Shown here piece after piece: positions 1-9,175 of a stretch of 64,000 bases of DNA. Under the pieces are notes generated by a model, which saw nothing but the letters and a program-made list of their open reading frames with translations, was not told where the DNA came from and ran no database searches. The stretch spans positions 186,001 to 250,000 of the forward strand of contig NZ_MAMP01000021.1 of the NCBI RefSeq assembly GCF_001750285.1, given 5' to 3'. Both the position numbers and the translations under genes were made by a program. Position 1 is the stretch's first letter. Each line of letters opens with the position of its first letter. Source of the DNA: Domibacillus iocasae (GTDB lineage Bacteria > Bacillota > Bacilli > Bacillales > Domibacillaceae).

Positions 1-494
<494 letters not shown>

Positions 495-626
495 TCATAA
501 AGAGAATGATTTTTAGAAAAGAGAATAATAAACCTTTATTTTAATAAAAACCAGCTTTTTTAGATCGGAAATTAGCTAAAAAGAAAAGATGAAGGAAAAT
601 TGATCTCAATTTGAGAACAAATTAAT

Positions 627-667
627 AAAGCGTTCACGAAATAGTCAATATTCGTGAACGCTTTTAT
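627..667 (-). terminator. Rho-independent terminator of the sodium-dependent transporter gene
   Basis: An inverted repeat of about 14 bases (AAAGCGTTCACGAA / TTCGTGAACGCTTT) lies just downstream of the transporter stop codon at 673. Read on the minus strand it ends in a short T-rich stretch. Confidence 0.75.
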
Positions 668-672
668 TATAA

Positions 673-2010
673 TTACAATTGGCTGATCGTATACGCGAAA
701 ACGACCGCAATCGTAATCGGCACAAGCCAGCGCATAAGGGGCAGCCAGAACGTATAGGCTGCGCCAAGATTTCCTGCGCTTAATTCAAACTGTTCTTGTA
801 CAAGAGATTTATCCATTCGCCAAGCGATAAAAAGAGCGATAAGCAAATTGCCAAGCGGCAGCAGGATGTTGCTCACAAGATAATCGGTCATGTCAAAAAT
901 ACTGCGCCCGAAATAAGAAATATCAGCTAGAACGCTAAAAGAAAGGGCCGCCGGAATACCAGCTAAAAAGACAACAATCCCGGAGATGAGTGCTGTTTTT
1001 TTACGGGAAGATTCTTTTCCTTTTGTAAAAGCCGCCGTAATGATTTCAAGCAGGCTGAACGACGATGTGAGCGTCGCAAATAAAAACAGCAATAAAAACA
1101 TAAACAAAAACAATTCGCCGAATGGCATTTGTGAGAAGACCGCCGGCAGTACGACAAACAGAAGCCCTGGTCCTTCCGCTGGCTCTAAGCCAAAGGCAAA
1201 AACAGCCGGGAAAATGGCGAGACCAGCCAAAATTGAAACGAAAATATTCATAATTGCAACAGAACCTGCGGAGGATGGAATGCTGACGTCTTTTCCTAAA
1301 TACGAGCTGTAGGTGACCATACAGGAAAATCCGACCGCAAGTGAGAAGAATGAATGCCCGAGTGCGTACAAAACTGCTTCCCCATTGATTTTTGAAAAGT
1401 CCGGCTGTAAGAAGAACGCCACACCTTCCAATGCTCCATCAAGTGTCAATGAGCGAATAACTAAAATGATAAAGAAAAGAAATAAACTGGGCATCATATA
1501 TTTGCTGGCACGCTCAATCCCATTTTGAATGCCGGCTGCAATGACGATAATGTTCAGCAGCATAAACAGGGCATGTCCGCCAATCGTTAAGCCGGCATTT
1601 GTCGTGACAGCGCCAAACAGCGCCCCAGGATCGCCACCATCAATCACACCGCCATACAGGGAACGGACGGTATAAATAAGAACCCAGCCGCCGACAACAC
1701 TGTAAAAAGACAGCAGTAAAAAGCAGCCGGCGACACCGAGTTTGCCGGTTACCGTCCAGAAGGAATCTGGTGCGAGTTTCTTATACGCGCTGACTGCCTC
1801 ACGCCCGGATCCACGTCCAATAATAAATTCCGAAATAAGCATCGGCAGCCCGATCAGCATTGTAAAAAGAATAAATAAAAGCAAAAATGCTCCGCCGCCG
1901 CTCTGCCCGGTCACATACGGGAATTTCCATATGGCTCCGAGTCCGATCGCCGCACCGGCTGAGGATAAAATAAAGCCGATTTTAGACGACCATTGTTGCT
2001 GTTTTTCCAA
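673..2010 (-). CDS. Sodium-dependent transporter, neurotransmitter:sodium symporter (SNF) family
   Basis: A 445-residue integral membrane protein with about 11-12 hydrophobic segments, related to the YhdH/YocR proteins of Bacillus. The N-terminal motif SSAGAAIGLGAIWKFPYVTG (residues about 16-35) is the unwound TM1 sodium/substrate site of the LeuT fold and identifies the family. Members import amino acids or related compounds with Na+; the substrate here cannot be read from sequence. It starts at a TTG (2010-2008) preceded by AAAGGGAGGCG at good spacing and is followed by its own terminator, so it appears to be a single-gene unit. It is divergent from purU. Confidence 0.9.
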   Translation of the reverse strand: MEKQQQWSSKIGFILSSAGAAIGLGAIWKFPYVTGQSGGGAFLLLFILFTMLIGLPMLISEFIIGRGSGREAVSAYKKLAPDSFWTVTGKLGVAGCFLLLSFYSVVGGWVLIYTVRSLYGGVIDGGDPGALFGAVTTNAGLTIGGHALFMLLNIIVIAAGIQNGIERASKYMMPSLFLFFIILVIRSLTLDGALEGVAFFLQPDFSKINGEAVLYALGHSFFSLAVGFSCMVTYSSYLGKDVSIPSSAGSVAIMNIFVSILAGLAIFPAVFAFGLEPAEGPGLLFVVLPAVFSQMPFGELFLFMFLLLFLFATLTSSFSLLEIITAAFTKGKESSRKKTALISGIVVFLAGIPAALSFSVLADISYFGRSIFDMTDYLVSNILLPLGNLLIALFIAWRMDKSLVQEQFELSAGNLGAAYTFWLPLMRWLVPITIAVVFAYTISQL

Positions 2011-2106
2011 AAAATCCGCCTCCCTTTACAAGTAAATTTTATTATTTTACTATAGCACGAATCGTATTCAGCGGCTGAATATATTTTCAAAGCGTAATGA
2101 ATCGTT

Positions 2107-2112
2107 TATAAT
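2107..2112 (+). promoter_or_regulatory. Candidate -10 box of purU
   Basis: A perfect TATAAT lies about 34 bases before the purU start. The -35 region is poor (TTTTCA or TTTCAA at 17 or 16 bases), so this is only a candidate. Confidence 0.35.
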
Positions 2113-2145
2113 AAGTAAATTAAATTGATAACTGGAGTGTACAAC

Positions 2146-3054
2146 ATGACTGTAAACATAAATGCACGTGAAAACACATCGAACGGACAGAGCCGTTTTG
2201 CCAATCGCGGTCGGCTGCTCGTAAAGTGCCCGGATGGTCCCGGAATCGTGTCGGCGCTGTCAAGGTTTTTATTCGAACAAGGCGCGAACATTATTGAATC
2301 GAGCCAATACACAAGTGATCCGGAAGGCGGGACGTTTTTTATTCGTTTAGAATTTGACTGCGATGGATTAACAGAGAAGCGCGGCAAGATGGAAGCGGAT
2401 TTTGTGATGCTGGCGAAAGACTTTGACATGGATTTCCGTTTTGCTTACAGCAATGACCGAAAAAAAACAGCTATTTTTGTTTCCAAAGAGCCACATTGTT
2501 TGTTAGAGCTTTTATGGGAATGGCAAAGCGGGGACCTGCAGACGGATATTGCGTTTGTGGCAGGAAACCATGAAGAAGCCCGCGGAATGGTTGAATCACT
2601 TGGGATCCCGTTCCATTACATCCCAGCGAACAAAGACATCCGCAAGCAGGTGGAAGAAGAGCAGTCGCGCCTAATTGAACAATACGATGTCGATGTTATT
2701 GTCCTGGCACGTTATATGCAAATTTTAACACCGGAGTTTGTCGAGAAATATCCGAACAAAATTATTAACATTCACCATTCGTTCCTGCCGGCATTTATCG
2801 GCGCGCGTCCATATGAGCGTGCATATAACCGTGGTGTAAAGCTAATCGGCGCAACGTCTCACTATGTAACAAATGATTTGGACGAAGGGCCGATCATTGA
2901 GCAGGATATTGAACGTGTGGATCATCGCGACCATGTAGCGGATTTGAAAAAAATCGGGCGCTCGATTGAACGACGCGTTTTAGCCCGTGCGGTAAAATGG
3001 CATTTAGAAGACCGGGTTATCGTACACGGGAACAAAACAATCGTGTTCCAATGA
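2146..3054 (+). CDS. purU: Formyltetrahydrofolate deformylase
   Basis: PurU hydrolyses 10-formyl-tetrahydrofolate to formate and tetrahydrofolate, balancing one-carbon pools. The 302-residue protein has an N-terminal ACT domain (residues about 15-90, starting GRLLVKCPDGPGIVSALSRF) and a C-terminal formyltransferase domain. The catalytic region is visible as NIHHSFLPAF and the later NDLDEGPIIEQD, carrying the expected His and Asp. The ATG at 2146 is chosen over a TTG at 2125 because CTGGAG lies at 2132-2137, upstream of the ATG but downstream of the TTG. The gene stands alone with its own terminator. Length and motifs are normal for the family. Confidence 0.93.
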   Translation: MTVNINARENTSNGQSRFANRGRLLVKCPDGPGIVSALSRFLFEQGANIIESSQYTSDPEGGTFFIRLEFDCDGLTEKRGKMEADFVMLAKDFDMDFRFAYSNDRKKTAIFVSKEPHCLLELLWEWQSGDLQTDIAFVAGNHEEARGMVESLGIPFHYIPANKDIRKQVEEEQSRLIEQYDVDVIVLARYMQILTPEFVEKYPNKIINIHHSFLPAFIGARPYERAYNRGVKLIGATSHYVTNDLDEGPIIEQDIERVDHRDHVADLKKIGRSIERRVLARAVKWHLEDRVIVHGNKTIVFQ

Positions 3055-3092
3055 GAAAAAAGGATGTGCCAACTTTGGCGCATCCTTTTTTC
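3055..3092 (+). terminator. Rho-independent terminator of purU
   Basis: A stem AAAAGGATGTGCC / GGCGCATCCTTTT with a short loop and a T-run starts immediately after the purU stop codon. Confidence 0.85.
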
Positions 3093-3302
3093 TATCTTTT
3101 TCGCAAATTTCTTATAAAAGCAAACTAATCGTGCCACAAGGGCATAGAAAAGTTTCAGCTTCTTTTTCTGACGAAAGTTAAACGACTGGAATAAATAATT
3201 ATTTAATGTAGACATTTCCCCGAGTTTGCCGCCGAGTTGACACAGCAGCCATCTTCAGGCGACGGAAGTGCGAGGGCCAGTCTATTTATGCGCTTGAACA
3301 TA

Positions 3303-3353
3303 AAAAAGCCCTCCTTTTATTCACGCTCACACTATATGCGTAAAGAAGAGGGA
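3303..3353 (-). terminator. Imperfect terminator of the AarF-like gene
   Basis: On the minus strand, just past the stop at 3360, an imperfect stem (CCCTCTTCTTTACGC against GCGTGAATAAAAGGAGGG) is followed by CTTTTTTAT. The region 3093-3302 between this hairpin and the purU terminator contains no gene or motif that I recognise. Confidence 0.55.
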
Positions 3354-3359
3354 TGGTGC

Positions 3360-4985
3360 CTATTTTTGGAGAAAACGCCTATGGGCGCGAATCGACCGCC
3401 AGTAAAAAACAATGGACAAGATGAAAAGAGCAGGGCCTCCGTATAAAAGCGCAGTTTGTTCAGTCCAGAGAGCAGCGGGCACAGTCGGGAATGTAAGAGC
3501 TGTAAACAAAAGCGCATCCCGGCGGTTTTTCAGCAAATACCGCTCCATTTCAGCTTTTTCCCGGTGTGCGTCTTGCTGCTCACGGTGCCGGACCGGCTCA
3601 TCGAGAGCGGACGACAGTTTTTGAGGAAGAGAAAGAAGCGGCCGCAGTGATTGAAGCAAAACCGTCTGTGGCGTCGTTTTTCCGGCATGCTGCTCAAGCC
3701 AGTTTAAAACCGGCTGCCGGCCAACTTTCATTAAATCAATATTCGGATCTAAAATATGCAAAAGACCGATAAACGTAGAGAACGCCCGTCCTAAAAACGC
3801 AAAACCAGCCGGCAGCTGCACTGGTTCCTGCTTGACAATCAGCTGTATTTCTTCCAGCAGCTGCCCGACGGCAAGATCATCCATTTTTGTGAAAGACTGC
3901 GATGTGTACGCATCGACCATCGCCTGGATCACACGTTTCAGCCGCACCTTGTCCGCATGCGGCAGTAAAAATTGCAAACCTTCAAGCCCGTCTACCACCT
4001 TCGTGTAGTCTTCCATTAAAATGCCTTCGATCATCGCGCGGATGTAGGTAGCATCAGCTGCTGGAAGCATGCCGACCATGCCGAAATCAATGAGTACAAT
4101 CGTGCCATCTGCTCTTACTAATATATTGCCGGGGTGTGGATCTGCATGAAATCTGCCTTCCTGCAGCAACTGTTCTAAAAATATGGTGGTCAGGCGTTCG
4201 GCTAATGTATGCCGATCGATGCCGTTTTGTTCGAGGAAATTGAGATCCGTAATACGGGCGCCTTCAATCCACTCCATTACGAGCACACGCTTTGTAGAAA
4301 TCTCACTGTTGTAGTCAGGGACGTCAACCTCATCAAATTGTTCATACCGCTTCTTAAAATAACGGCCGTTGGCAAGCTCGCTCCTAAAATCAAGCTCTGC
4401 TCCAATAACGGCGGTCATTTCACGGTATAAAGCAGGCAAGTCCGTCTGCCTGCCGAATTTCGTGAACCGTCCGGCGAGGCTCATGACGATCCTGACTGCT
4501 TTAAAGTCAACCGCGATAATTCGGTCAATATCCGGGCGCTGTACTTTCACCGCCACGTTTTCACCGGAATGAAGCGTTGCTTTATATACTTGGCCAATCG
4601 AAGCAGACGCGACCGGCTGCTCGTCAATATGAGCGAGAATCGTTTCAAACGGACCACTCCACTCCGTTTCCATGACCGCTTTGGCTTCTTTCCACTGAAC
4701 GGCTGGCACGCGGTCAATTAAGTCTTCCAACTCCTCTAAAAACGCTTTTGGCATGACATCCGCCCGTGTGCTTAAAAACTGGCCGAGCTTAATAAGCAGC
4801 CCTTCCAGACGAAGAGCCGTCTGGCGATACTCTGCAGCCTGCTTTTTCACGAGCGCTTCCCATTTGCGGTTCGTTTCATCGGTCCACCTGCCACGGTGTC
4901 GTCTTTCAAATAACATCAGCTGAATAAAAAAAACAGCGGCCATTTTAACAATCATAAAAATACGGAAAAAGGCGATATTCGTCAA
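3360..4985 (-). CDS. AarF/UbiB (ABC1) family atypical kinase
   Basis: A 541-residue member of the ABC1/UbiB kinase-like family. These proteins act in isoprenoid-quinone or membrane-lipid biology in other organisms; the role in Bacillaceae is unclear. Visible marks are the ABC1 signature (GLLIKLGQFLSTRADVMP, about residues 60-80), the alanine-rich loop ASASIGQVYKA, KVQRPD with the conserved Lys, HADPHPGNILV with the catalytic Asp, and VLIDFGMVG for the metal-binding Asp. Two hydrophobic helices lie at the C-terminus (about 495-535). An ATG at 4994 touches its Shine-Dalgarno GGAGAGG with no spacing, whereas a TTG three codons later (4985) is 9 bases away, so the TTG is preferred. Confidence 0.88.
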   Translation of the reverse strand: MTNIAFFRIFMIVKMAAVFFIQLMLFERRHRGRWTDETNRKWEALVKKQAAEYRQTALRLEGLLIKLGQFLSTRADVMPKAFLEELEDLIDRVPAVQWKEAKAVMETEWSGPFETILAHIDEQPVASASIGQVYKATLHSGENVAVKVQRPDIDRIIAVDFKAVRIVMSLAGRFTKFGRQTDLPALYREMTAVIGAELDFRSELANGRYFKKRYEQFDEVDVPDYNSEISTKRVLVMEWIEGARITDLNFLEQNGIDRHTLAERLTTIFLEQLLQEGRFHADPHPGNILVRADGTIVLIDFGMVGMLPAADATYIRAMIEGILMEDYTKVVDGLEGLQFLLPHADKVRLKRVIQAMVDAYTSQSFTKMDDLAVGQLLEEIQLIVKQEPVQLPAGFAFLGRAFSTFIGLLHILDPNIDLMKVGRQPVLNWLEQHAGKTTPQTVLLQSLRPLLSLPQKLSSALDEPVRHREQQDAHREKAEMERYLLKNRRDALLFTALTFPTVPAALWTEQTALLYGGPALFILSIVFYWRSIRAHRRFLQK

Positions 4986-5045
4986 AAAATCCATCCTCTC
5001 CGGATACGTTTTTCAAAAGATAAAAAATACATATTTTTGGAAAAT

Positions 5046-5170
5046 GCCCAGCTCCAAGCGCCATCGGCTCGAGATCATAAGCCCATCTCTTCTGGAAGCA
5101 AAAAGTGCCTCCGGCAGTGCTCGTTTTATGCTTGTCGCCGATAAACGAAACGGGCATTTTGCGCTTTTCT
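5046..5170. repeat. Intergenic repeat-like element (AGCTCCAAGCGCC...TTGCGCTTTTCTTAG)
   Basis: This non-coding stretch between the AarF-like gene and the antiporter begins AGCTCCAAGCGCC, continues GGCTCGAGATCATAAG, passes through TTGTCGCCGATAAACG and ends TTGCGCTTTTCTTAG. The layout resembles a dispersed palindromic element I recall from many Bacillus-type genomes that starts AGCTCCAGCGCCTAG and ends TTGCGCTTTTCT. Its two ends carry partly complementary AAGCGC and GCGCTT, consistent with a folded element. Family membership rests on memory; only one clear copy, plus a related end near 30470, lies in this window. Confidence 0.55.
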
Positions 5171-5242
5171 TAGTTTACCGGACGGGCGCCGCAGTTGTAC
5201 AATTTCAGCTTTGGAAAGCGTAAAGTTTTTAAAACATGAAAT

Positions 5243-5271
5243 TTGGGAACAAACACGGTAGTATGTATAAA
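5243..5271 (+). promoter_or_regulatory. Sigma-A promoter of the Na+/H+ antiporter gene
   Basis: TTGGGA (5243-5248) and TATAAA (5266-5271) are separated by 17 bases. The promoter lies inside the upstream extension of the open frame, which supports the start at 5299. Confidence 0.6.
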
Positions 5272-5298
5272 AGCAAATCGAAGAGGAAGGAAGATGTG

Positions 5299-7137
5299 AT
5301 GTTTGATTCTTTGCTGTTTTATTTAATGATCACGCTCGTTGTCGGGATTGCCTCTCAGTGGACGGCGTGGCGCTTCCGTCTTCCGGCGATTGTGGTCATG
5401 TCGGTCGCAGGGTTGTTAATCGGTCCGCTGTTCGGCTGGTTTAATCCAAAAGATGTATTCGGGGATTTATTCGGTCCGATTATTTCAGCGGCTGTGGCGA
5501 TTATTTTATTTGAGGGAAGCTTAAACCTTGATTTTCGTGAAATCAGAACGGTCCGGCAGCCGATCCGCCGTATTGTGACAATCGGCGCGTTTATCGCCTG
5601 GATTGCGGGGTCCCTCGCGGCGCATTACGTAGCGGGATTATCTCTTGCTGTAGCATTTGTCATCGGTGGATTGTTTATTGTAACTGGACCGACCGTCATT
5701 TTGCCACTGCTGCGCCAGGCAAAACTAAAACCGCGTACGGCCGCTATTCTGAAATGGGAAGGGATTGTTGTTGACCCATTTGGTGCACTTCTCGCTTTAT
5801 TCGCATTTGAATTAATTAAATTTTTTACAGGAGAAGTCACTGCGGCGACGTTTATTAACTTCTTATTTGGCTCAGCTTTTGCAGTTGTGCTTGGCGTTGT
5901 TTTTGGAATTGGACTCGGCAAAGCGCTTGAAAAAGGACGTGTGCCGGAGTATTTAAAATCACCGGCTGTTTTTGTGGTTGTCATCGCCTGCTTTACGATT
6001 GCAGATGAAGCGATGCATGAGACAGGTCTTTTAGCTGTTACAGCAATGGGAATGGTCATGGCGAACATGCACATTTCTTCTATTAAAGACATGCGTCATT
6101 TTAAAGAGAACATTTCCATTCTCTTGATTTCGACGATTTTTATTATGCTAACCGCGTCTCTGACGAGAGAGACGCTTATGCAGATTTTTGACGTCCATAT
6201 TATTGCATTTGTATTGATCATGCTGTTTGTCGTCCGTCCGCTGTCGATTTGGCTGTCAACGGTTGGCACAGACATGACCAAACAGGAAAAAACGCTCGTC
6301 GGCTGGATTGCGCCGCGGGGGATTGTGGCGTTAACCGTATCCGGCTACTTTGCCCAATCTTTATTTGAAGCGGGTTACGAAGACGCTTCACTGCTCACGC
6401 CGCTAACATTTGCCCTTGTGTTTTCTACCGTTGTCGCCCACGGATTTTCGATCGGCTGGCTGGCGAAAAAGCTGGACCTTGCATCGACAAATAAGCCGGG
6501 TGTATTGCTTGTTGGCGGAAATACGTTTACCGCCAAGCTCGGCAAAACGATGCAGGACTTAAACATTCCGGTTCTTGTCGCAGATGAATCATGGCAAAGG
6601 CTCCATTCAGCGCGCCAGTCGAATTTGCCGGTGTATCACGGTGAAATTTTGTCTGAAAGCACCGAGTATCATTTGGAGCTGACACCGTATGAATACATGA
6701 TCGCTGCAACAAGTGATGAAGCGTATAACGCGCTCGTCTGCTCGACGTTTGTGCCGGAAATGGGCCGTGTGAATTTATACCAGATCGCGGCTGGACCGGA
6801 GCGGACGGAAACAACGAAAGAATTTAACAAAACAGTTGGCGGAAAAGTGCTGTTTGATTCATCGGCTCACTACCAGGCGCTCACGTCCCGGGCTGCTGAT
6901 TACGTATTTCGGAAAACGGAACTGACAGAACGGTACGGGTATGACAAGTATTTAAAAGAGATTGATGAAAATACATTGCTTTTGTTTATTGTTAAAGCTT
7001 CCGGAAAACTGGCATTTTACACGCGTGACGTTTCACCAAAAGGAGAAGCGGGGGACACAATTGTAAGCCTTATGCCGCCGGTAAAAGAGATTGCCAAAGC
7101 AAAAGAGAAAATTGCGGAACAGCGCCGCGATCAGTAA
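5299..7137 (+). CDS. Na+(K+)/H+ antiporter, CPA1 (NhaP-type) with C-terminal nucleotide-binding-like domain
   Basis: A 612-residue cation:proton antiporter. The first ~400 residues are a transporter domain with about 12 membrane segments; GPTVILPLLRQAKLKPR and GIVVDPFGALLALFAFEL carry the conserved polar and Asp residues of the ion path. The last ~210 residues are soluble, starting PGVLLVGGNTFTAKLGKTMQ, which looks like a TrkA-N/RCK-type Rossmann start and suggests regulation by a ligand. Start ATG 5299 is 8 bases after AGGAAGG; earlier in-frame starts lie within the promoter. It probably serves Na+ or K+ export and pH homeostasis. The exact ion cannot be inferred. Confidence 0.9.
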   Translation: MFDSLLFYLMITLVVGIASQWTAWRFRLPAIVVMSVAGLLIGPLFGWFNPKDVFGDLFGPIISAAVAIILFEGSLNLDFREIRTVRQPIRRIVTIGAFIAWIAGSLAAHYVAGLSLAVAFVIGGLFIVTGPTVILPLLRQAKLKPRTAAILKWEGIVVDPFGALLALFAFELIKFFTGEVTAATFINFLFGSAFAVVLGVVFGIGLGKALEKGRVPEYLKSPAVFVVVIACFTIADEAMHETGLLAVTAMGMVMANMHISSIKDMRHFKENISILLISTIFIMLTASLTRETLMQIFDVHIIAFVLIMLFVVRPLSIWLSTVGTDMTKQEKTLVGWIAPRGIVALTVSGYFAQSLFEAGYEDASLLTPLTFALVFSTVVAHGFSIGWLAKKLDLASTNKPGVLLVGGNTFTAKLGKTMQDLNIPVLVADESWQRLHSARQSNLPVYHGEILSESTEYHLELTPYEYMIAATSDEAYNALVCSTFVPEMGRVNLYQIAAGPERTETTKEFNKTVGGKVLFDSSAHYQALTSRAADYVFRKTELTERYGYDKYLKEIDENTLLLFIVKASGKLAFYTRDVSPKGEAGDTIVSLMPPVKEIAKAKEKIAEQRRDQ

Positions 7138-7141
7138 ATTG

Positions 7142-7173
7142 AAAAAAGCGGCCTTCACCGGGGCCGCTTTTTT
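7142..7173 (+). terminator. Rho-independent terminator of the antiporter gene
   Basis: Stem AAAAAAGCGGCC / GGGCCGCTTTTTT directly after the stop codon. Confidence 0.85.
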
Positions 7174-7259
7174 CTGACAGTAAATCAGAGAGAGTATGGA
7201 ATGTATTTTGTAAGTTGAGCCGGTTAGATCGGCTTCTTGTTAATAATTATAAAAGTTTT

Positions 7260-7273
7260 TGAAAGTGCTTTCA
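7260..7273. promoter_or_regulatory. cre-like palindrome in a convergent intergenic region
   Basis: TGAAAGTGCTTTCA is close to the catabolite-responsive element consensus TGWAANCGNTNWCA (one mismatch, C to T in the centre). It lies in the 403-base gap between two convergent genes, where no promoter is expected. Apart from the two terminators I see nothing else in 7174-7411. Confidence 0.35.
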
Positions 7274-7411
7274 TTAAAAATTACACAAAATATCATATAA
7301 ACGACATGAAGTAGAAAAATTTTGACGTTAAGAACAAATTTTAGCTCATATAGATAAGTGGGCGATTTTTTCTTATTAAATCATCGATTTTTGTCCCGCT
7401 TTTGTAACAAA

Positions 7412-7437
7412 AAGAGCTGCTTCGGAAGCAGCTCTTG
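7412..7437 (-). terminator. Terminator downstream of the acetyl-CoA hydrolase gene
   Basis: Stem AGAGCTGCTTC / GAAGCAGCTCT. Read on the minus strand it is followed by TTTTTGTT. It is about 105 bases beyond the stop codon at 7541. Confidence 0.75.
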
Positions 7438-7540
7438 TGAAGGGAAGGTTCTATATATAAACGCCGTACCGCTTTTTGGCTGGAAGTCGGTTTAAGATCG
7501 AATTCTGGAATCGGTTTTGCCAAAAGCGGCCGAACAGACG

Positions 7541-9049
7541 TCACGAAAGGGAAATAGGCTGTTCCTCACGCATCGTACCGATTTCAGCGAGTCGTGTATG
7601 CCAGGACAATGCTTTTTCGAGTATATGCGGTGTTTGGCCGCCGCGTGTGAGGGCCTCTTCGTAATAGCTGCGCAGCTGGTCTTTGTATGCCGGATGTGCA
7701 CAATTTTCAATGATAACAAGCGCCCGTTCACGTGGTGCAAGTCCACGCAAGTCCGCAAACCCTTGCTCAGTCACGATGATGTCTACATCGTGCTCTGTGT
7801 GGTCAACGTGTGAAGCGAACGGGACGATGCTGGAGACCGCACCGTTTTTCGCTGTCGATTTCGTGACGAAAATCGCTGTCCGGCAGTTGCGGGCAAAGTC
7901 ACCCGATCCGCCGATGCCATTCATCATTTTCGTACCGGAAACGTGTGTAGAGTTCACATTGCCGTAAATATCCACTTCAAGCGCCGTGTTAATGGACAAT
8001 AAGCCAAGACGGCGGATAAGCTCGGGGTGATTCGATATTTCCTGCGGCCGAAGCACAAGCTTATCCCGGTATTTTGCTAAGTTTGAATACACATCTTTCA
8101 TTTTTTCTTCTGAAAGTGTAATCGAACAGCCGGAAGCGAAACGGATTTTACCGTGGTCAAATAAGTCGAAAACGGCATCCTGCAGCACTTCAGAGTAGAC
8201 TTCCAAGTTTTCAAATTCCGAGTCAATTAAGCCATGCATCACTGCATTGGCAACCGAGCCAATGCCGGATTGAAGCGGCGCCAATTCGTTGGTCAACCGT
8301 CCCGCTTTCACTTCTTCGCGGAAAAAGGTAATTAAATGCTCAGCCATTTTCGCTGTCTCCGTATCTGGCGGTACAATCGTTGAAGGTGAATCCTTTGCAT
8401 TCGTTATGACAATGCCTTTTACTTTTGCAGGGGCAATGCGGATGCCAATTTCTCCAATGCGCTCATCCACAGATGTCAACATAATTGGTCCACGCCTGCC
8501 TTGACCGTTCGGGCTGTAAATGTCATGAAGGCCTTCGAGTTCCACTGGTTGTGCCGTATTTAGCTCAATAATGACATTTTCTGCTTTTTCAATAAAAATC
8601 GAGGAGTTGCCGACAGATGTCGCAGGGATGATCAGCCCGTCTTCTGTGATGGCAACCGCTTCAATAATGGCGTAATCAATCGGGCCGAGTGTCCCATTGC
8701 GGATTGCTTCCGCTGTATGGGACAAATGCTGGTCCACAAAAAACAGCCCGCCTTCGTTTATTTCTTTTCGCATCACCGGGTCCGCCTGAAATGGAAGGCG
8801 TTTATGAATAATCCCGGCTTCTGCCATCATTTTATCCAAATCAAAGCCGAGCGAAGCGCCTGTGAAAATGTTCACTTTAAACGATTCTGTTTTTGCTCGT
8901 TCTACAAGTGACATAGGCACCGCTTTTGCATCTCCAGCCCGTGTAAATCCACTTAACCCCAATGTCATGCCGTCTTCAATCCAGGATGCAGCCTCACCCG
9001 CGCTTACAATCCTGCTTCTTAATTCCTCGATGCGAATACGTTCATTCAT
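7541..9049 (-). CDS. Acetyl-CoA hydrolase / succinate (acetate):CoA transferase family protein
   Basis: A 502-residue member of the Ach1/Cat1 family, which either hydrolyses acetyl-CoA or moves CoA between acetyl-, succinyl- and related acids. The two-lobe CoA-transferase fold spans the protein; GIGSVANAVMHGL and the C-terminal NGIGGSGDFARN and DIIVTEQGFADLRGLAPRER are family signatures. Whether it acts as hydrolase or transferase is not decidable from sequence. The ATG at 9049 is chosen because the longer frame to 9166 would run through the terminator of the upstream regulator, and MNERIRIEELRSRI is a typical family start. It lies downstream of a LytTR regulator on the same strand. Confidence 0.88.
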   Translation of the reverse strand: MNERIRIEELRSRIVSAGEAASWIEDGMTLGLSGFTRAGDAKAVPMSLVERAKTESFKVNIFTGASLGFDLDKMMAEAGIIHKRLPFQADPVMRKEINEGGLFFVDQHLSHTAEAIRNGTLGPIDYAIIEAVAITEDGLIIPATSVGNSSIFIEKAENVIIELNTAQPVELEGLHDIYSPNGQGRRGPIMLTSVDERIGEIGIRIAPAKVKGIVITNAKDSPSTIVPPDTETAKMAEHLITFFREEVKAGRLTNELAPLQSGIGSVANAVMHGLIDSEFENLEVYSEVLQDAVFDLFDHGKIRFASGCSITLSEEKMKDVYSNLAKYRDKLVLRPQEISNHPELIRRLGLLSINTALEVDIYGNVNSTHVSGTKMMNGIGGSGDFARNCRTAIFVTKSTAKNGAVSSIVPFASHVDHTEHDVDIIVTEQGFADLRGLAPRERALVIIENCAHPAYKDQLRSYYEEALTRGGQTPHILEKALSWHTRLAEIGTMREEQPISLS

Positions 9050-9131
9050 TGTGATTCGATCCCCCCGGTTCGTTTTGACAAGTGTAGCAATGTTTGGAAG
9101 GGTTTTCATTTGCTTCGCAATGAAAAGCCGC

Positions 9132-9162
9132 AAAAAAGACGCGAAGAAGAAATTTCGCGTCA
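9132..9162 (-). terminator. Terminator between the LytTR regulator and the acetyl-CoA hydrolase gene
   Basis: On the minus strand GACGCGAAA TTTCTTC TTCGCGTC is followed by TTTTTTG, about 14 bases after the regulator stop codon at 9176. Confidence 0.8.
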
Positions 9163-9175
9163 TCAAGCAAGTTTG

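Noticed and set aside
2922-3215. 97-codon minus-strand frame beyond purU
   Set aside because: It crosses the purU terminator and the purU 3' end, and its composition is not protein-like (many Lys, Phe, Arg in a row).
7341-7544. 67-codon minus-strand frame whose GTG overlaps the acetyl-CoA hydrolase stop (GTGA)
   Set aside because: There is no ribosome binding site before the GTG, and the frame runs through the terminator hairpin at 7412-7437.
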